NCBI GenBank assembly: GCA_018268955.1
Contig: JAFDVO010000010.1
Span: 1 to 64,000, forward strand
Direction of reading: 5' to 3'
Length of the DNA stretch: 64,000 bases
Source of the DNA: Acidobacteriota bacterium
GTDB lineage: Bacteria > Acidobacteriota > Vicinamibacteria > Vicinamibacterales > CAVVIG01
Within the stretch, counting starts at the first letter, position 1. The number at the start of each line of letters is the position of its first letter. Made by a program: the position numbers and the translations under genes. Below are positions 51,754-59,292 of this stretch, piece after piece. Under the pieces are notes generated by a model. That model searched no databases, was not told where the DNA came from, and was given only the letters and a program-made list of their open reading frames with translations.

Positions 51754-52953
51754 ATGCACTCACGTCCGGCAAGACTCACCCTGAGCGCCCTTGGATGGAT
51801 TGCCCTCGGTGCCGCGGCGTTCTTCATCGTCCACGCGCAACAGCAGACCGAGCAGCGGCGCGCCAGCCTCCAGGCCTTCGAAGCCTCGGCGCATGACACG
51901 GCAGAGGCGCTCGGCGACGTGCAGTCGGGCCAGCAGGCGTACGTCGCCCCGGGCCAGCAGGCGTCGGAGTGGACGGCAAAGGTCAACGCCGCGCTGCAGA
52001 CGGCGAACACGGGCATCGAGTCGCTGCGGGCAAGCGCCGCGAGCCAGGACGCCGGACCCGCGCTCCTCGAAGCCAACACCGCCCTGACACAGCTGAAGAA
52101 CGTCGACCGCCAGGCGCGGGAGCGAATCGCGAACGGTGAGCTGCACGCCGCCGCCGATCTCATCTTCACTGATGCTGCGGATGCCGTCGCGGGTGCGACC
52201 TCGAACATCGATGCGGCCGTGGCTGCCGAGCAGCAGGCGACCTCGGCACTCGAAGCCTCGAAGCGGCAGGTGCAGCAAGCATCTGCCCTTGCCGGCGCAG
52301 GCGCAGCGTCCGTGATGCTGCTGCTCCTTGGGCTCGCACGGCCGCGAAGCCGGGCTGAGGGCGGCGACGAGAGCGAGACGCGCACCGAACAGAGGGATGA
52401 CACGCTGCACGTCGTACCCGACGTCGTGGCGGTGTCGCCGCACGCCGGTAGCGCGAAGGTCGAATCGCCGGCGGCGCTCGAGCGGATCGCGGAGATCTGT
52501 GTCGGCGCCGGACGCGCGCGCGATGCAGCCGACCTGAGCCCCCTGCTGGCGCAGGCAGCCGACGTGCTCAAGGCGCGCGGCATCATCGTGTGGCTGGGCA
52601 GCACGGGCGGGGCAGATCTTCGGCCGGTGCTCGCTCACGGATACACCGAGCGCACACTCTCCCGGATCCCGACGCTTGCCCGCGGCGCGGACAATGCGGT
52701 GGCGACGGCGTACCGACTGGGCGAGCTGCAGATCGTGGAATCGCGCCCCGGCGGATCGCAAGGCACCATCGTGGCGCCACTGCTGGCTCCGGACGGCTGC
52801 ATCGGCGCGGTCACCGCCGAAGTGCGGGACGCGGGCGAGCAGTCGCCCATCAACCGGGCGCTCACGCAAATCCTCGCGGCGCAGTTGGCGGGCCTCCTCG
52901 CCGCCGCCGCGACCGCAGCGGAGACCCCAGGCTCGCAGGTGGCGGCCGGCTAG
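51754..52953 (+). CDS. Two-TM sensor-like protein with cytoplasmic GAF domain
   Basis: A 399-residue protein. TM1 spans about residues 10-27 and TM2 about 176-195. Between them is an almost all-helical, Ala-rich periplasmic part (residues 30-172) resembling a four-helix sensor such as CHASE3. After TM2 is an acidic linker and a GAF-like domain (about 248-390: LERIAEICVGAGRARDAADL, GIIVWLGSTGGADLRPV, TIVAPLLAPDGCIGAVT). No kinase, cyclase, phosphatase or methyl-accepting part is present. It may act as a regulator of another protein, perhaps by dimerisation. It lies 66 bp upstream of the glutamine synthetase gene on the same strand. Confidence 0.7.
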   Translation: MHSRPARLTLSALGWIALGAAAFFIVHAQQQTEQRRASLQAFEASAHDTAEALGDVQSGQQAYVAPGQQASEWTAKVNAALQTANTGIESLRASAASQDAGPALLEANTALTQLKNVDRQARERIANGELHAAADLIFTDAADAVAGATSNIDAAVAAEQQATSALEASKRQVQQASALAGAGAASVMLLLLGLARPRSRAEGGDESETRTEQRDDTLHVVPDVVAVSPHAGSAKVESPAALERIAEICVGAGRARDAADLSPLLAQAADVLKARGIIVWLGSTGGADLRPVLAHGYTERTLSRIPTLARGADNAVATAYRLGELQIVESRPGGSQGTIVAPLLAPDGCIGAVTAEVRDAGEQSPINRALTQILAAQLAGLLAAAATAAETPGSQVAAG

Positions 52954-53007
52954 AACGGACCGCCACGTCGTGCTCGGCGGACCGAACACCGAGGCGCACT
53001 CCCCAAT

Positions 53008-53013
53008 TAGAAT
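53008..53013 (+). promoter_or_regulatory. -10 element 6 bp before glnA
   Basis: TAGAAT is followed by GCGTGC and the ATG at 53020. No Shine-Dalgarno lies before the start codon. It fits a leaderless glnA transcript separate from the upstream GAF gene. Confidence 0.55.
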
Positions 53014-53019
53014 GCGTGC

Positions 53020-54372
53020 ATGCCGTCTCCGCACGCATCCTCCCCTGCCCTGACGAAGCTGCAGGTGCTCGAACTGGCCGAGCAGCACAAGGTCAAGTTC
53101 CTCCGCCTCCAGTTCACGGACATCCTCGGCACGATCAAGAACGTCGAGATCCCGAACGGACAGTTCGAGCGCGCGCTCGATGGAGGCGTCATGTTCGACG
53201 GCTCGTCGATCGAGGGCTTCGTGCGGATCGAAGAGTCCGACATGTACCTGAAGCCGGACCTCTCGACCTTCTGCGTCTTCCCGTGGTCAGGGCCCGGCGG
53301 CGAGAAGGTCGCACGGCTCATCTGCGACATCGCCAACCCGGACGGAACGCCGTTCGTGGGCTGCCCCCGCACGACGTTGAAGCGGGTCATCGCTCTCGCG
53401 GATTCGCGTGGCGTGCAGTTGAAGGCGGGACCCGAGGCCGAGTTCTTTCTCTTCCAGTCGCGGAACGGGCGCCCGACGACCGAGTCGCACGACGCCGCAA
53501 GCTACTTCGACCTCAGCCCTGTTGACCAGGGCGAAGATGTCCGCCGGGAGATTGTGCTCGCCCTCGAAGCCATGGGCTTCGACGTCGATGCCGCCCACCA
53601 CGAAGTCGCGCCAGGCCAGCACGAGATCGACCTCGGGTACGACCACGTCCTGACCACCGCCGACAACATCAGCACCTTCCGCTTCGTCGTGAAGAACGTG
53701 GCGATCCGGAACGGGCTGCACGCGACCTTCATGCCGAAGCCCATTTACGGCATCAACGGCTCCGGCATGCACACGCACATGTCGCTCTTCACCGGTGCAC
53801 GCAACGTGTTCTTCGATCAGGATGCGCCGATGCAACTGAGCCGCACGTGCCTCAACTACATCGGCGGCGTGCTCCGCCATGCGAAGGGCTTCTGCGCAAT
53901 TACCAATCCGCTGGTGAACTCGTACAAGCGGCTGGTCCCCGGCTATGAAGCGCCGACTGCCGTCGCGTGGTCCGAGAAGAACCGGAGCCCTCTTGTGCGC
54001 GTGCCGGCCGCACGCGGCAGCGCGACCCGCATCGAACTGCGCATGCCGGACCCGTCCTGCAACCCGTACCTCGCGCTGGCGGTGGTCCTCCGCGCTGGGC
54101 TGGACGGCATGGAAAAGGAGATCGATCCGGGACCGCCAATCACCAAGAACATCTTCACGATGAGCCACCGCGAACGTCGGCACCTGCGGATCGACGAACT
54201 CCCCGGCAACCTGAGCGAGGCGCTCGACGAACTCGAAAAGGACGACCTCGTCCGAGAAACCCTCGGCGATCACATCTTCGAGCACTTCCTCGAGGCGAAG
54301 CGTGAGGAGTGGCACGACTACATCCGCCACGTCTCGCCGTGGGAGACCGAGCGGTATCTCGGGGTCTACTAG
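53020..54372 (+). CDS. glnA: Glutamine synthetase, type I-alpha
   Basis: A 450-residue enzyme that makes glutamine from glutamate, ammonia and ATP. Motifs are FDGSSIEGFVRIEESDM, PEAEFFLFQ (metal Glu), AHHEVAPGQHEIDLGYD (metal and ATP His), ATFMPKPIYGINGSGMHTHMS, NSYKRLVPGYEAPTAVAWSEKNR and RIELRMPDPSCNPYLALA. Its length and C-terminus (GDHIFEHFLEAKREEW, then SPWETERYLGVY) match the GSI-alpha type. The position of the adenylylation Tyr397 of E. coli is Phe379 (KNIFTMS), so control by adenylylation is not expected; feedback inhibition would be the usual GSI-alpha mode. No glnB or glnD is adjacent. Confidence 0.96.
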   Translation: MPSPHASSPALTKLQVLELAEQHKVKFLRLQFTDILGTIKNVEIPNGQFERALDGGVMFDGSSIEGFVRIEESDMYLKPDLSTFCVFPWSGPGGEKVARLICDIANPDGTPFVGCPRTTLKRVIALADSRGVQLKAGPEAEFFLFQSRNGRPTTESHDAASYFDLSPVDQGEDVRREIVLALEAMGFDVDAAHHEVAPGQHEIDLGYDHVLTTADNISTFRFVVKNVAIRNGLHATFMPKPIYGINGSGMHTHMSLFTGARNVFFDQDAPMQLSRTCLNYIGGVLRHAKGFCAITNPLVNSYKRLVPGYEAPTAVAWSEKNRSPLVRVPAARGSATRIELRMPDPSCNPYLALAVVLRAGLDGMEKEIDPGPPITKNIFTMSHRERRHLRIDELPGNLSEALDELEKDDLVRETLGDHIFEHFLEAKREEWHDYIRHVSPWETERYLGVY

Positions 54373-54374
54373 AG

Positions 54375-54407
54375 ATTGGTGAGTTGGTGAGTTGGTGGAT
54401 TGGTGAC
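54375..54407. repeat. 8-bp tandem repeat (GGTGAGTT)n after glnA
   Basis: The tract ATTGGTGAGTT then GGTGAGTT, GGTGGATT and GGTGAC lies 3 bp after the glnA stop. Its unit is the exact complement of AACTCACC at 50519-50526. The rest of 54408-54696 (intergenic, about 290 bp) holds the GGAGG site of the next gene and nothing else I can support. Confidence 0.8.
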
Positions 54408-54696
54408 TTGCGACGTGTCGCCGCGGCAGGTCGGGACCCACGGCTCACCCGTCCTGTTCGCAGGACGCAGGGCGGCGCGATGCGCCGCACTCGTCGACAA
54501 ACACGAGCCTTTCTGCAGCTGGGCATCGGCTCACCGCGGGCACGTGCTTTGATGTGACCATTCCCGGCTGCGTCGGATCAGGCGGGGAGACACAACAGGC
54601 AGGCGCTGGTCAGAAGTCCTCCCCGCTGCACGATGACGATCCGATGCGGCCGTCTGCCGCACGACGCGCCGAGCGTGTCGTGGACCGGAGGGTCGC

Positions 54697-55056
54697 ATGT
54701 CCAACACGCTTCGCCTTGTCGCCGCGCTTCTGCTCGCATCCACGCTCTCCGCGTGCGCGGTCTCGCTCCGCACTCCGCACATCGCGGACCTCAGGGACGA
54801 TCCCGGCCGCTACCAGCATCACGTCGTCAGCATCGACGGAGTGGTCACCACGTCGTGGGGCCTGCCGATGGTCCCCTACCGTCTGTACAAGGTTGACGAT
54901 GGCACCGGTGAGGTCACGGTGCTCTCTGAGGGAAACCGCCTCCCGACACGCGGAGCGCACGTACGCGTGCGCGGGCGCGTAGACGATGTGGCGGTGGTCG
55001 GCGGGCAGGCGCTCGGGCTGCATCTGCGGGAGCAGGCACTGTACGTCAAGCGGTGA
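54697..55056 (+). CDS. Small lipoprotein with OB-fold-like domain
   Basis: A 119-residue protein with a lipoprotein signal (LVAALLLASTLSAC) and GGAGG before the start. The mature 95 residues are beta-rich: GRYQHHVVSIDGVVTTSWGL, YKVDDGTGEVTVLSEG and GAHVRVRGRVDDVAVVGGQ. The VxVDDGTGEVxVxS...VRVxGxV order is a nucleic-acid-binding-type OB-fold pattern, here presumably used for protein or ligand binding in the envelope. No partner is evident; it is convergent with the GAF-PP2C gene. Confidence 0.75.
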   Translation: MSNTLRLVAALLLASTLSACAVSLRTPHIADLRDDPGRYQHHVVSIDGVVTTSWGLPMVPYRLYKVDDGTGEVTVLSEGNRLPTRGAHVRVRGRVDDVAVVGGQALGLHLREQALYVKR

Positions 55057-55092
55057 GCGCAGCCTCACCGGCCAGGCCTCGAGCTGACGTGC

Positions 55093-56880
55093 CTAGCCCG
55101 TGATCTTCACGACGACGGCCGTGGTGTCGTCGTTCGGTGCCATGTCACCGCGGAACTCCTGGACCGCGGAGAAGATGCCGTCCACGATGTCGCGCGCCGG
55201 CCGGTCGTGCAACTGGTCCACCGTCGCGAGGAGCCGCTCGGCTCCGAACTCGCGCATCAGCGGGTCCTGCGCCTCGGTGACGCCGTCCGTTGCGAACACG
55301 AAGACGTCTCCCGGCTTCAGGTCGAGGACGACCTCGTCGTACGTGGTACCTGAGAACGAGCCGAGTGGAACGCCGGGCAGTTCGATCTGCGAGCTGGCCT
55401 CACCGACCGTGCCCCCACGCCTGCGGATCGGATAGGGCAGTCCCGCGTTCGCGATCATGACCGTCCGCCGCTTGAAGTCGAAGACGGTGTACAGCAGGGT
55501 GCAGTAGTACTGTTCGAGCTGCCGCTCGTACAGGATTGTGTTCATCGACGCGAGCACCTGCGCAGGGCCCGCGTGGTCGGCCGCGAACCTCCGCCGGAAG
55601 GTGCGGGAGCGCACGAGCTCTCCGGCGAACGCGCCGTACAGCGCAGCCGGCACGCCCTTGCCCGAGACATCACCGACGGCAATCACGAGCGTGTTGGGCT
55701 CTGGTGCGAGGAAGTCGTACAGGTCGCCCCCGAGTTCGCGCGCAGGCTCGAATCGCGCCGCGACGTCGACGTGCTTCATGCGCTTCGGCAGTTCCGTCGG
55801 GAGCAGGGCCGCCTGCACGCGCTGGGCGAACGAGACCTCCTTCTCGAGGCGCAGTTCGTTGGCCCGGATGGTCTCGTACAGCCGCGCGTTCTCGATCGCG
55901 ACGGCAGCCTGGCTGGCGAGCAACGTCAGGATCTCCTCGTCGCTCTTCTTGAACGCATCCAGCTCAGGGCTCTCGAGGTCGAACACGCCGATGCATCGGT
56001 CCTTGAGCAGCAGCGGGATCACCAGTTCGGAGCGGATGTCCTTCACCAGGCTGATGTAGCGCGGATCCTTCGACACGTCAGGGACCAGCACCGACTTCTT
56101 GTGCAGGGCGGCGTATCCGGTGAGCCCCAGTCCCATCTTGATCCGGGGCACGGTCTCGTGTTCGCCGTAGCGGACCGCAACCTTGATCTCGAGCTCGTTT
56201 GTCTCCTCGTTGACCAGCAGGATCCCGAAGGTGCGGTAGTCGATCACGCGCTTTGTCAGGTTCGCGATGCGCGTGAGGAGTTCGTCCAGGTTGAGGATCG
56301 ACGCGAACTCACGGCCGATCTCCGCCAGTGTCTCGAGCGTGTTCGCGTACCGTCGTTCCTCCTCGAACAGGCGCGCGTTCTCGATCGCGACCGAGACGTG
56401 CGCGCCGAACTGGCGCATGATCATCTCGTCTGTGCCGGTGAAGGAGTCGACGCGGTCGCTGAGCAGGTTCAGGGCGCCGATGATGCGGCCCTTGCGCCGC
56501 AGGGGGACCACCAGTTCGGCTCGTGAGCCCGGCACGGCCTCGACGTACCGCACGTCCGCCTGCACATCGTTGACGACGATGGGCCGCCCCTCTGCCACGG
56601 CGGTGCCGACGAGCCCCTGCCCGACCTTGAGTCGGAGCGAACGGGCGATATCCTCCGGGTATCCCACCGAATAGGCGACCGCCAGCTCCCCGGCCTTCTC
56701 GTCGAGGAGGTACGCGGCGAATGCATGGAAGTGCGTCAGCCGCGAGATGAGCGTCGGGATCTTCTGCAGCAGTTCCTGGAGATCCAGGACCGAGGTGACC
56801 TCCCGACCCAGCTCGAACAGCGTGATGACGATTTCACGCAGGTCCTGGGGGGATGAAGGAGGTTGGGGCGAAGTGGTCAC
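55093..56880 (-). CDS. GAF-GAF-PP2C (RsbU/SpoIIE-type) phosphatase
   Basis: A 595-residue soluble serine/threonine phosphatase of the stress-switch type. It starts at GTG 56880. A short helix leads to GAF1 (about 35-165: HFHAFAAYLLDEKAGELAVA; VVNDVQADVRYVEAVPGSRAE) and GAF2 (about 190-335: YRTFGILLVNEETNELEI; DRCIGVFDLESPELDAF). A coiled signalling helix runs about 340-370. The PP2C domain (about 375-594) has ARFEPARELGGDLYDFL and VIAVGDVSGKGVPAAL metal Asp motifs, and ATDGVTEAQDPLMREFG. Such proteins dephosphorylate an anti-sigma-factor antagonist. No STAS or RsbW partner is seen. It is divergent from fabZ over a shared promoter. Confidence 0.92.
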   Translation of the reverse strand: MTTSPQPPSSPQDLREIVITLFELGREVTSVLDLQELLQKIPTLISRLTHFHAFAAYLLDEKAGELAVAYSVGYPEDIARSLRLKVGQGLVGTAVAEGRPIVVNDVQADVRYVEAVPGSRAELVVPLRRKGRIIGALNLLSDRVDSFTGTDEMIMRQFGAHVSVAIENARLFEEERRYANTLETLAEIGREFASILNLDELLTRIANLTKRVIDYRTFGILLVNEETNELEIKVAVRYGEHETVPRIKMGLGLTGYAALHKKSVLVPDVSKDPRYISLVKDIRSELVIPLLLKDRCIGVFDLESPELDAFKKSDEEILTLLASQAAVAIENARLYETIRANELRLEKEVSFAQRVQAALLPTELPKRMKHVDVAARFEPARELGGDLYDFLAPEPNTLVIAVGDVSGKGVPAALYGAFAGELVRSRTFRRRFAADHAGPAQVLASMNTILYERQLEQYYCTLLYTVFDFKRRTVMIANAGLPYPIRRRGGTVGEASSQIELPGVPLGSFSGTTYDEVVLDLKPGDVFVFATDGVTEAQDPLMREFGAERLLATVDQLHDRPARDIVDGIFSAVQEFRGDMAPNDDTTAVVVKITG

Positions 56881-56905
56881 GGGTTCGGTCGCCGATGCCG
56901 GCCAA

Positions 56906-56913
56906 AGTATAAT
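56906..56913. promoter_or_regulatory. Overlapping divergent -10 boxes between rsbU-like gene and fabZ
   Basis: AGTATAAT contains TATAAT on the + strand (56908-56913), 11 bp before the fabZ ATG, and TATACT on the minus strand (56906-56911), 25 bp before the phosphatase GTG. TTCGGT is 18 bp upstream of the + box. Only one polymerase should bind at a time. Confidence 0.6.
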
Positions 56914-56924
56914 CGCACGATCGC

Positions 56925-57395
56925 ATGGACCTGACGCTGCCTCTCGACCACGCCGCCATCGAGCGGATCCTGCCGCACCGCTATCCGTTCCTGCTCGTGG
57001 ACCGCATCACGGAGTTCGAGGAAGACAAGCGGATCGTCGGCATCAAGAACGTGTCGAACAACGAGCGCTACCTCTGGCAGGGGCCGGACGGTCGCGCGGT
57101 AATGCCGCCGACGATTCTCACCGAGGCGATCGCACAGGTCGGCGCGATCCTGATTCTCGCCAAGCCGGAGAATCGCCAGCGGCTGCCCCTGTTCGCCGGC
57201 ATCCAGAAGGTCCGCTATCGCCGACCGGTCCATCCAGGGGACGTCATGGAGATCGAGGCGACCGTCATTCGCCTGCGCAACCGCATGGGGATCCTGCAGG
57301 GGATCGCGCGTGTGAACGGCACGCGCGTGATCGACGGCACGATGACGTTTGCGCTCGCGAACGCTCAGACGTCGACCGACGCCACAACCGCCTGA
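56925..57395 (+). CDS. fabZ: 3-hydroxyacyl-[acyl-carrier-protein] dehydratase
   Basis: A 156-residue hot-dog-fold enzyme that dehydrates beta-hydroxyacyl-ACP in fatty-acid elongation. ERILPHRYPFLLVDRITEFE has the catalytic His; LTEAIAQVGAILILAKPEN has the catalytic Glu on the central helix. RYRRPVHPGDVMEIEATVI follows the family. The leader is only a few bases if the TATAAT box at 56908 is used. It stands apart from other fab and lpx genes. Confidence 0.95.
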   Translation: MDLTLPLDHAAIERILPHRYPFLLVDRITEFEEDKRIVGIKNVSNNERYLWQGPDGRAVMPPTILTEAIAQVGAILILAKPENRQRLPLFAGIQKVRYRRPVHPGDVMEIEATVIRLRNRMGILQGIARVNGTRVIDGTMTFALANAQTSTDATTA

Positions 57396-57500
57396 GCCGT
57401 GAGCAGAGGGCGGCGCACGCCCCTCCCTCCCCCGAAGGCACGCTGAGCCATCCGGCACTCCGGTTGCAGTCCTCTCGAGCAGGAGAAGACTGGAGGGCGC

Positions 57501-57650
57501 ATGCTCGAGACAATCGCGATCATTTTGCTGGTGCTGTGGCTCCTTGGCATGGTGAGCGGCTACACGTTGGGCAACTTCATCTACGTGCTCCTCGTGATCG
57601 CCATCGTGCTGTTCCTGGTGCGGCTCATCAGCGGCAGGCGGGTCGTCTGA
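57501..57650 (+). CDS. lmo0937-type small membrane peptide
   Basis: A 49-residue peptide beginning MLETIAIILLVLWLLGMVSG and ending with RLISGRRVV. Two hydrophobic segments (residues 5-20 and 25-44) have a Gly/Ser/Tyr/Asn turn between them, the pattern of the lmo0937 family of very short membrane proteins, often linked to stress response. GGAGGG lies 4-9 bp before the start. It follows fabZ by 105 bp and may have its own promoter. Its exact function is unknown. Confidence 0.85.
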   Translation: MLETIAIILLVLWLLGMVSGYTLGNFIYVLLVIAIVLFLVRLISGRRVV

Positions 57651-57777
57651 CGCACGACACCCGAGAAGAACGACGGAGCCTTGGGCCTGAGTCGTTGTGC
57701 GCCAGTGCACGACGCTCAGGCCGGCATCAGCGTCACCAGCTTGCGCGTGAGCGCCGGCACTCACCGGCGTACCTCGT

Positions 57778-58656
57778 CTAACGCCTGACCATCGCCATGC
57801 CGGCGAGCACGATGGCACCTGCCGCCGCGACGCGCAGGCTCATCGGCTCATCCAGCACCAGCGTCCCGAGCACCATGGCGATGACCGGGTTCACATACGC
57901 ATAGAGGGTAACGGTGGTCGTCGGCAGGTGCTTGAGCGCGTACGCGTAGGCGCTGTAGCCAGCGAGAGACCCGAACACCACCAGGTACGCGAGCGCCGAG
58001 GCGCTGCGTCCGCTGAATGCCAGGGAGCCCCACTCGCGGTGGGCGGTTCCTGCCAGAAGCATCACCAGACCACCGAACAGCATCTGGTACGCCGCCATCC
58101 CGAGCACGTTCTCGGACGGGTGGCGCCGCCGCGAGAACGACGACCCGATTGCCCACCCGAGGCAGGCGAGTTGTGTCGCGGCCACACCGACGATGAACGG
58201 CATCCCCTCGCCGAGTTCGAGTTCCGGCCACACCAGCAGGACAATCCCGCCGAATCCAACGACCAACCCCGCGCCCCGCCGCCACCCAAGCGGCTCCCTG
58301 GCACCGGCGAGCCACTCGACGCCAATCATCCAGAACGGGATTACCGCCACCAGCACGGCCGTCAGGCCACTCGGCAGCGTCTGCTCCGCCCACACGACGC
58401 CGCCATTGCCGAGCCCGATCAGCAGCACGCCGAGTAGCGCCAGCGCCGGCCACTCCGCGGCACCCGGCACGCGTTCGCGCCTGAGCTTCATGACCAGCAG
58501 TATCAGTGCCCCGGCGACGGTCCACCGAAGCCCACCCATGAGCATGGGCGGTACTGTTTCAAGGGCGATCCGGATGGCGAGATAGGTGGTACCCCAGAGA
58601 ATGCACACCGTCACCCACGCGACGTATGCGGGCCTGAGTGAGGGATTGGTGGCCAT
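57778..58656 (-). CDS. EamA/DMT-family transporter
   Basis: A 292-residue membrane protein with ten predicted helices and two EamA repeats. The first repeat holds WGTTYLAIRIALETVPPMLMGGLRW, and the second has AYLVVFGSLAGYSAYAYALKHLP and VTLYAYVNPVIAMVLGTLVLDEP, hallmarks of drug/metabolite exporters. The start at 58656 is preferred because a longer start at 58695 would overlap the divergent gene. TACAGT lies 10 bp upstream. Substrate is unknown. It is probably an exporter of amino acids or small metabolites. Confidence 0.9.
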   Translation of the reverse strand: MATNPSLRPAYVAWVTVCILWGTTYLAIRIALETVPPMLMGGLRWTVAGALILLVMKLRRERVPGAAEWPALALLGVLLIGLGNGGVVWAEQTLPSGLTAVLVAVIPFWMIGVEWLAGAREPLGWRRGAGLVVGFGGIVLLVWPELELGEGMPFIVGVAATQLACLGWAIGSSFSRRRHPSENVLGMAAYQMLFGGLVMLLAGTAHREWGSLAFSGRSASALAYLVVFGSLAGYSAYAYALKHLPTTTVTLYAYVNPVIAMVLGTLVLDEPMSLRVAAAGAIVLAGMAMVRR

Positions 58657-58666
58657 GGAAACAAAC

Positions 58667-58676
58667 ACTGTAGAAT
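58667..58676. promoter_or_regulatory. Overlapping divergent -10 boxes between EamA and PCYCGC genes
   Basis: TAGAAT on the + strand (58671-58676) lies 7 bp before the ATG at 58684. TACAGT on the minus strand (58667-58672) lies 10 bp before the EamA ATG at 58656. The boxes overlap by two bases. Start codons are only 28 bp apart, so both messages would be leaderless or nearly so. Confidence 0.6.
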
Positions 58677-58683
58677 GGCGCGC

Positions 58684-59286
58684 ATGAATACCCAAGCGAC
58701 GTCGGTCGCCGCACTGCTCGCCCTGAGCGTCTTCTCGTTCGCGTGCGGGGGCGATGCACCCGCGACCACTGGCGGTACCACGGCCGGTGCCGCGCCAGTG
58801 GCTGCGCCGCAGGCGTCAGGGCCGGACGCAGTGAAGGCGGCGGCGGTGCCGACGCCAGAGGTCGAGGCGATGACGAAGGCTGTCGCCGCGCTTGGGCCCC
58901 ACACGCAGGCCCAGTACCCCCCGATTCCGTTCCGCGGGTACGCGCCGCCCCGGCCGCCGGATGTCGTGACCGCCGCCTTCCAGTTCGCCGCGGAGCATCC
59001 GGAGATCCTCAGTTACGTCCCGTGCTTCTGCGGCTGCCAGCAGGGCGGGCACAAGGGCAATCACGACTGCTTTGTGCGCTCACGCGCGGCGAACGGCGAC
59101 GTGCTCGAGTGGGAGGAGCACGGCGTTGAATGCGCGGTGTGCATCGACGTGGCGACACGCTCACGCCAGATGTTTGCGTCCGGCGCGTCGGCGGCCGAGA
59201 TCCGCGCCGCAATCGAGCGCGAGTTCCTCCCGAACGCGCAGACGATGACGCCGACGCCGAAGCCGCCCGCGGCGCACAGTCACTGA
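58684..59286 (+). CDS. PCYCGC-motif lipoprotein
   Basis: A 200-residue protein. The start at 58684 leaves the -10 intact; an ATG at 58675 overlaps it. The N-terminus is a lipoprotein signal with FSFAC. A Thr/Ala/Pro linker follows to about residue 60. The PCYCGC domain (about 80-175) has YVPCFCGCQQGGHKGNHDCF and ECAVCIDVATRSRQMF. Five or more Cys suggest a metal or redox site. The C-terminal AHSH tail adds His. The family is exported and has no settled function. The hybrid kinase starts 6 bp after its stop, so the two are probably one operon. Confidence 0.87.
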   Translation: MNTQATSVAALLALSVFSFACGGDAPATTGGTTAGAAPVAAPQASGPDAVKAAAVPTPEVEAMTKAVAALGPHTQAQYPPIPFRGYAPPRPPDVVTAAFQFAAEHPEILSYVPCFCGCQQGGHKGNHDCFVRSRAANGDVLEWEEHGVECAVCIDVATRSRQMFASGASAAEIRAAIEREFLPNAQTMTPTPKPPAAHSH

Positions 59287-59292
59287 TCCGCC

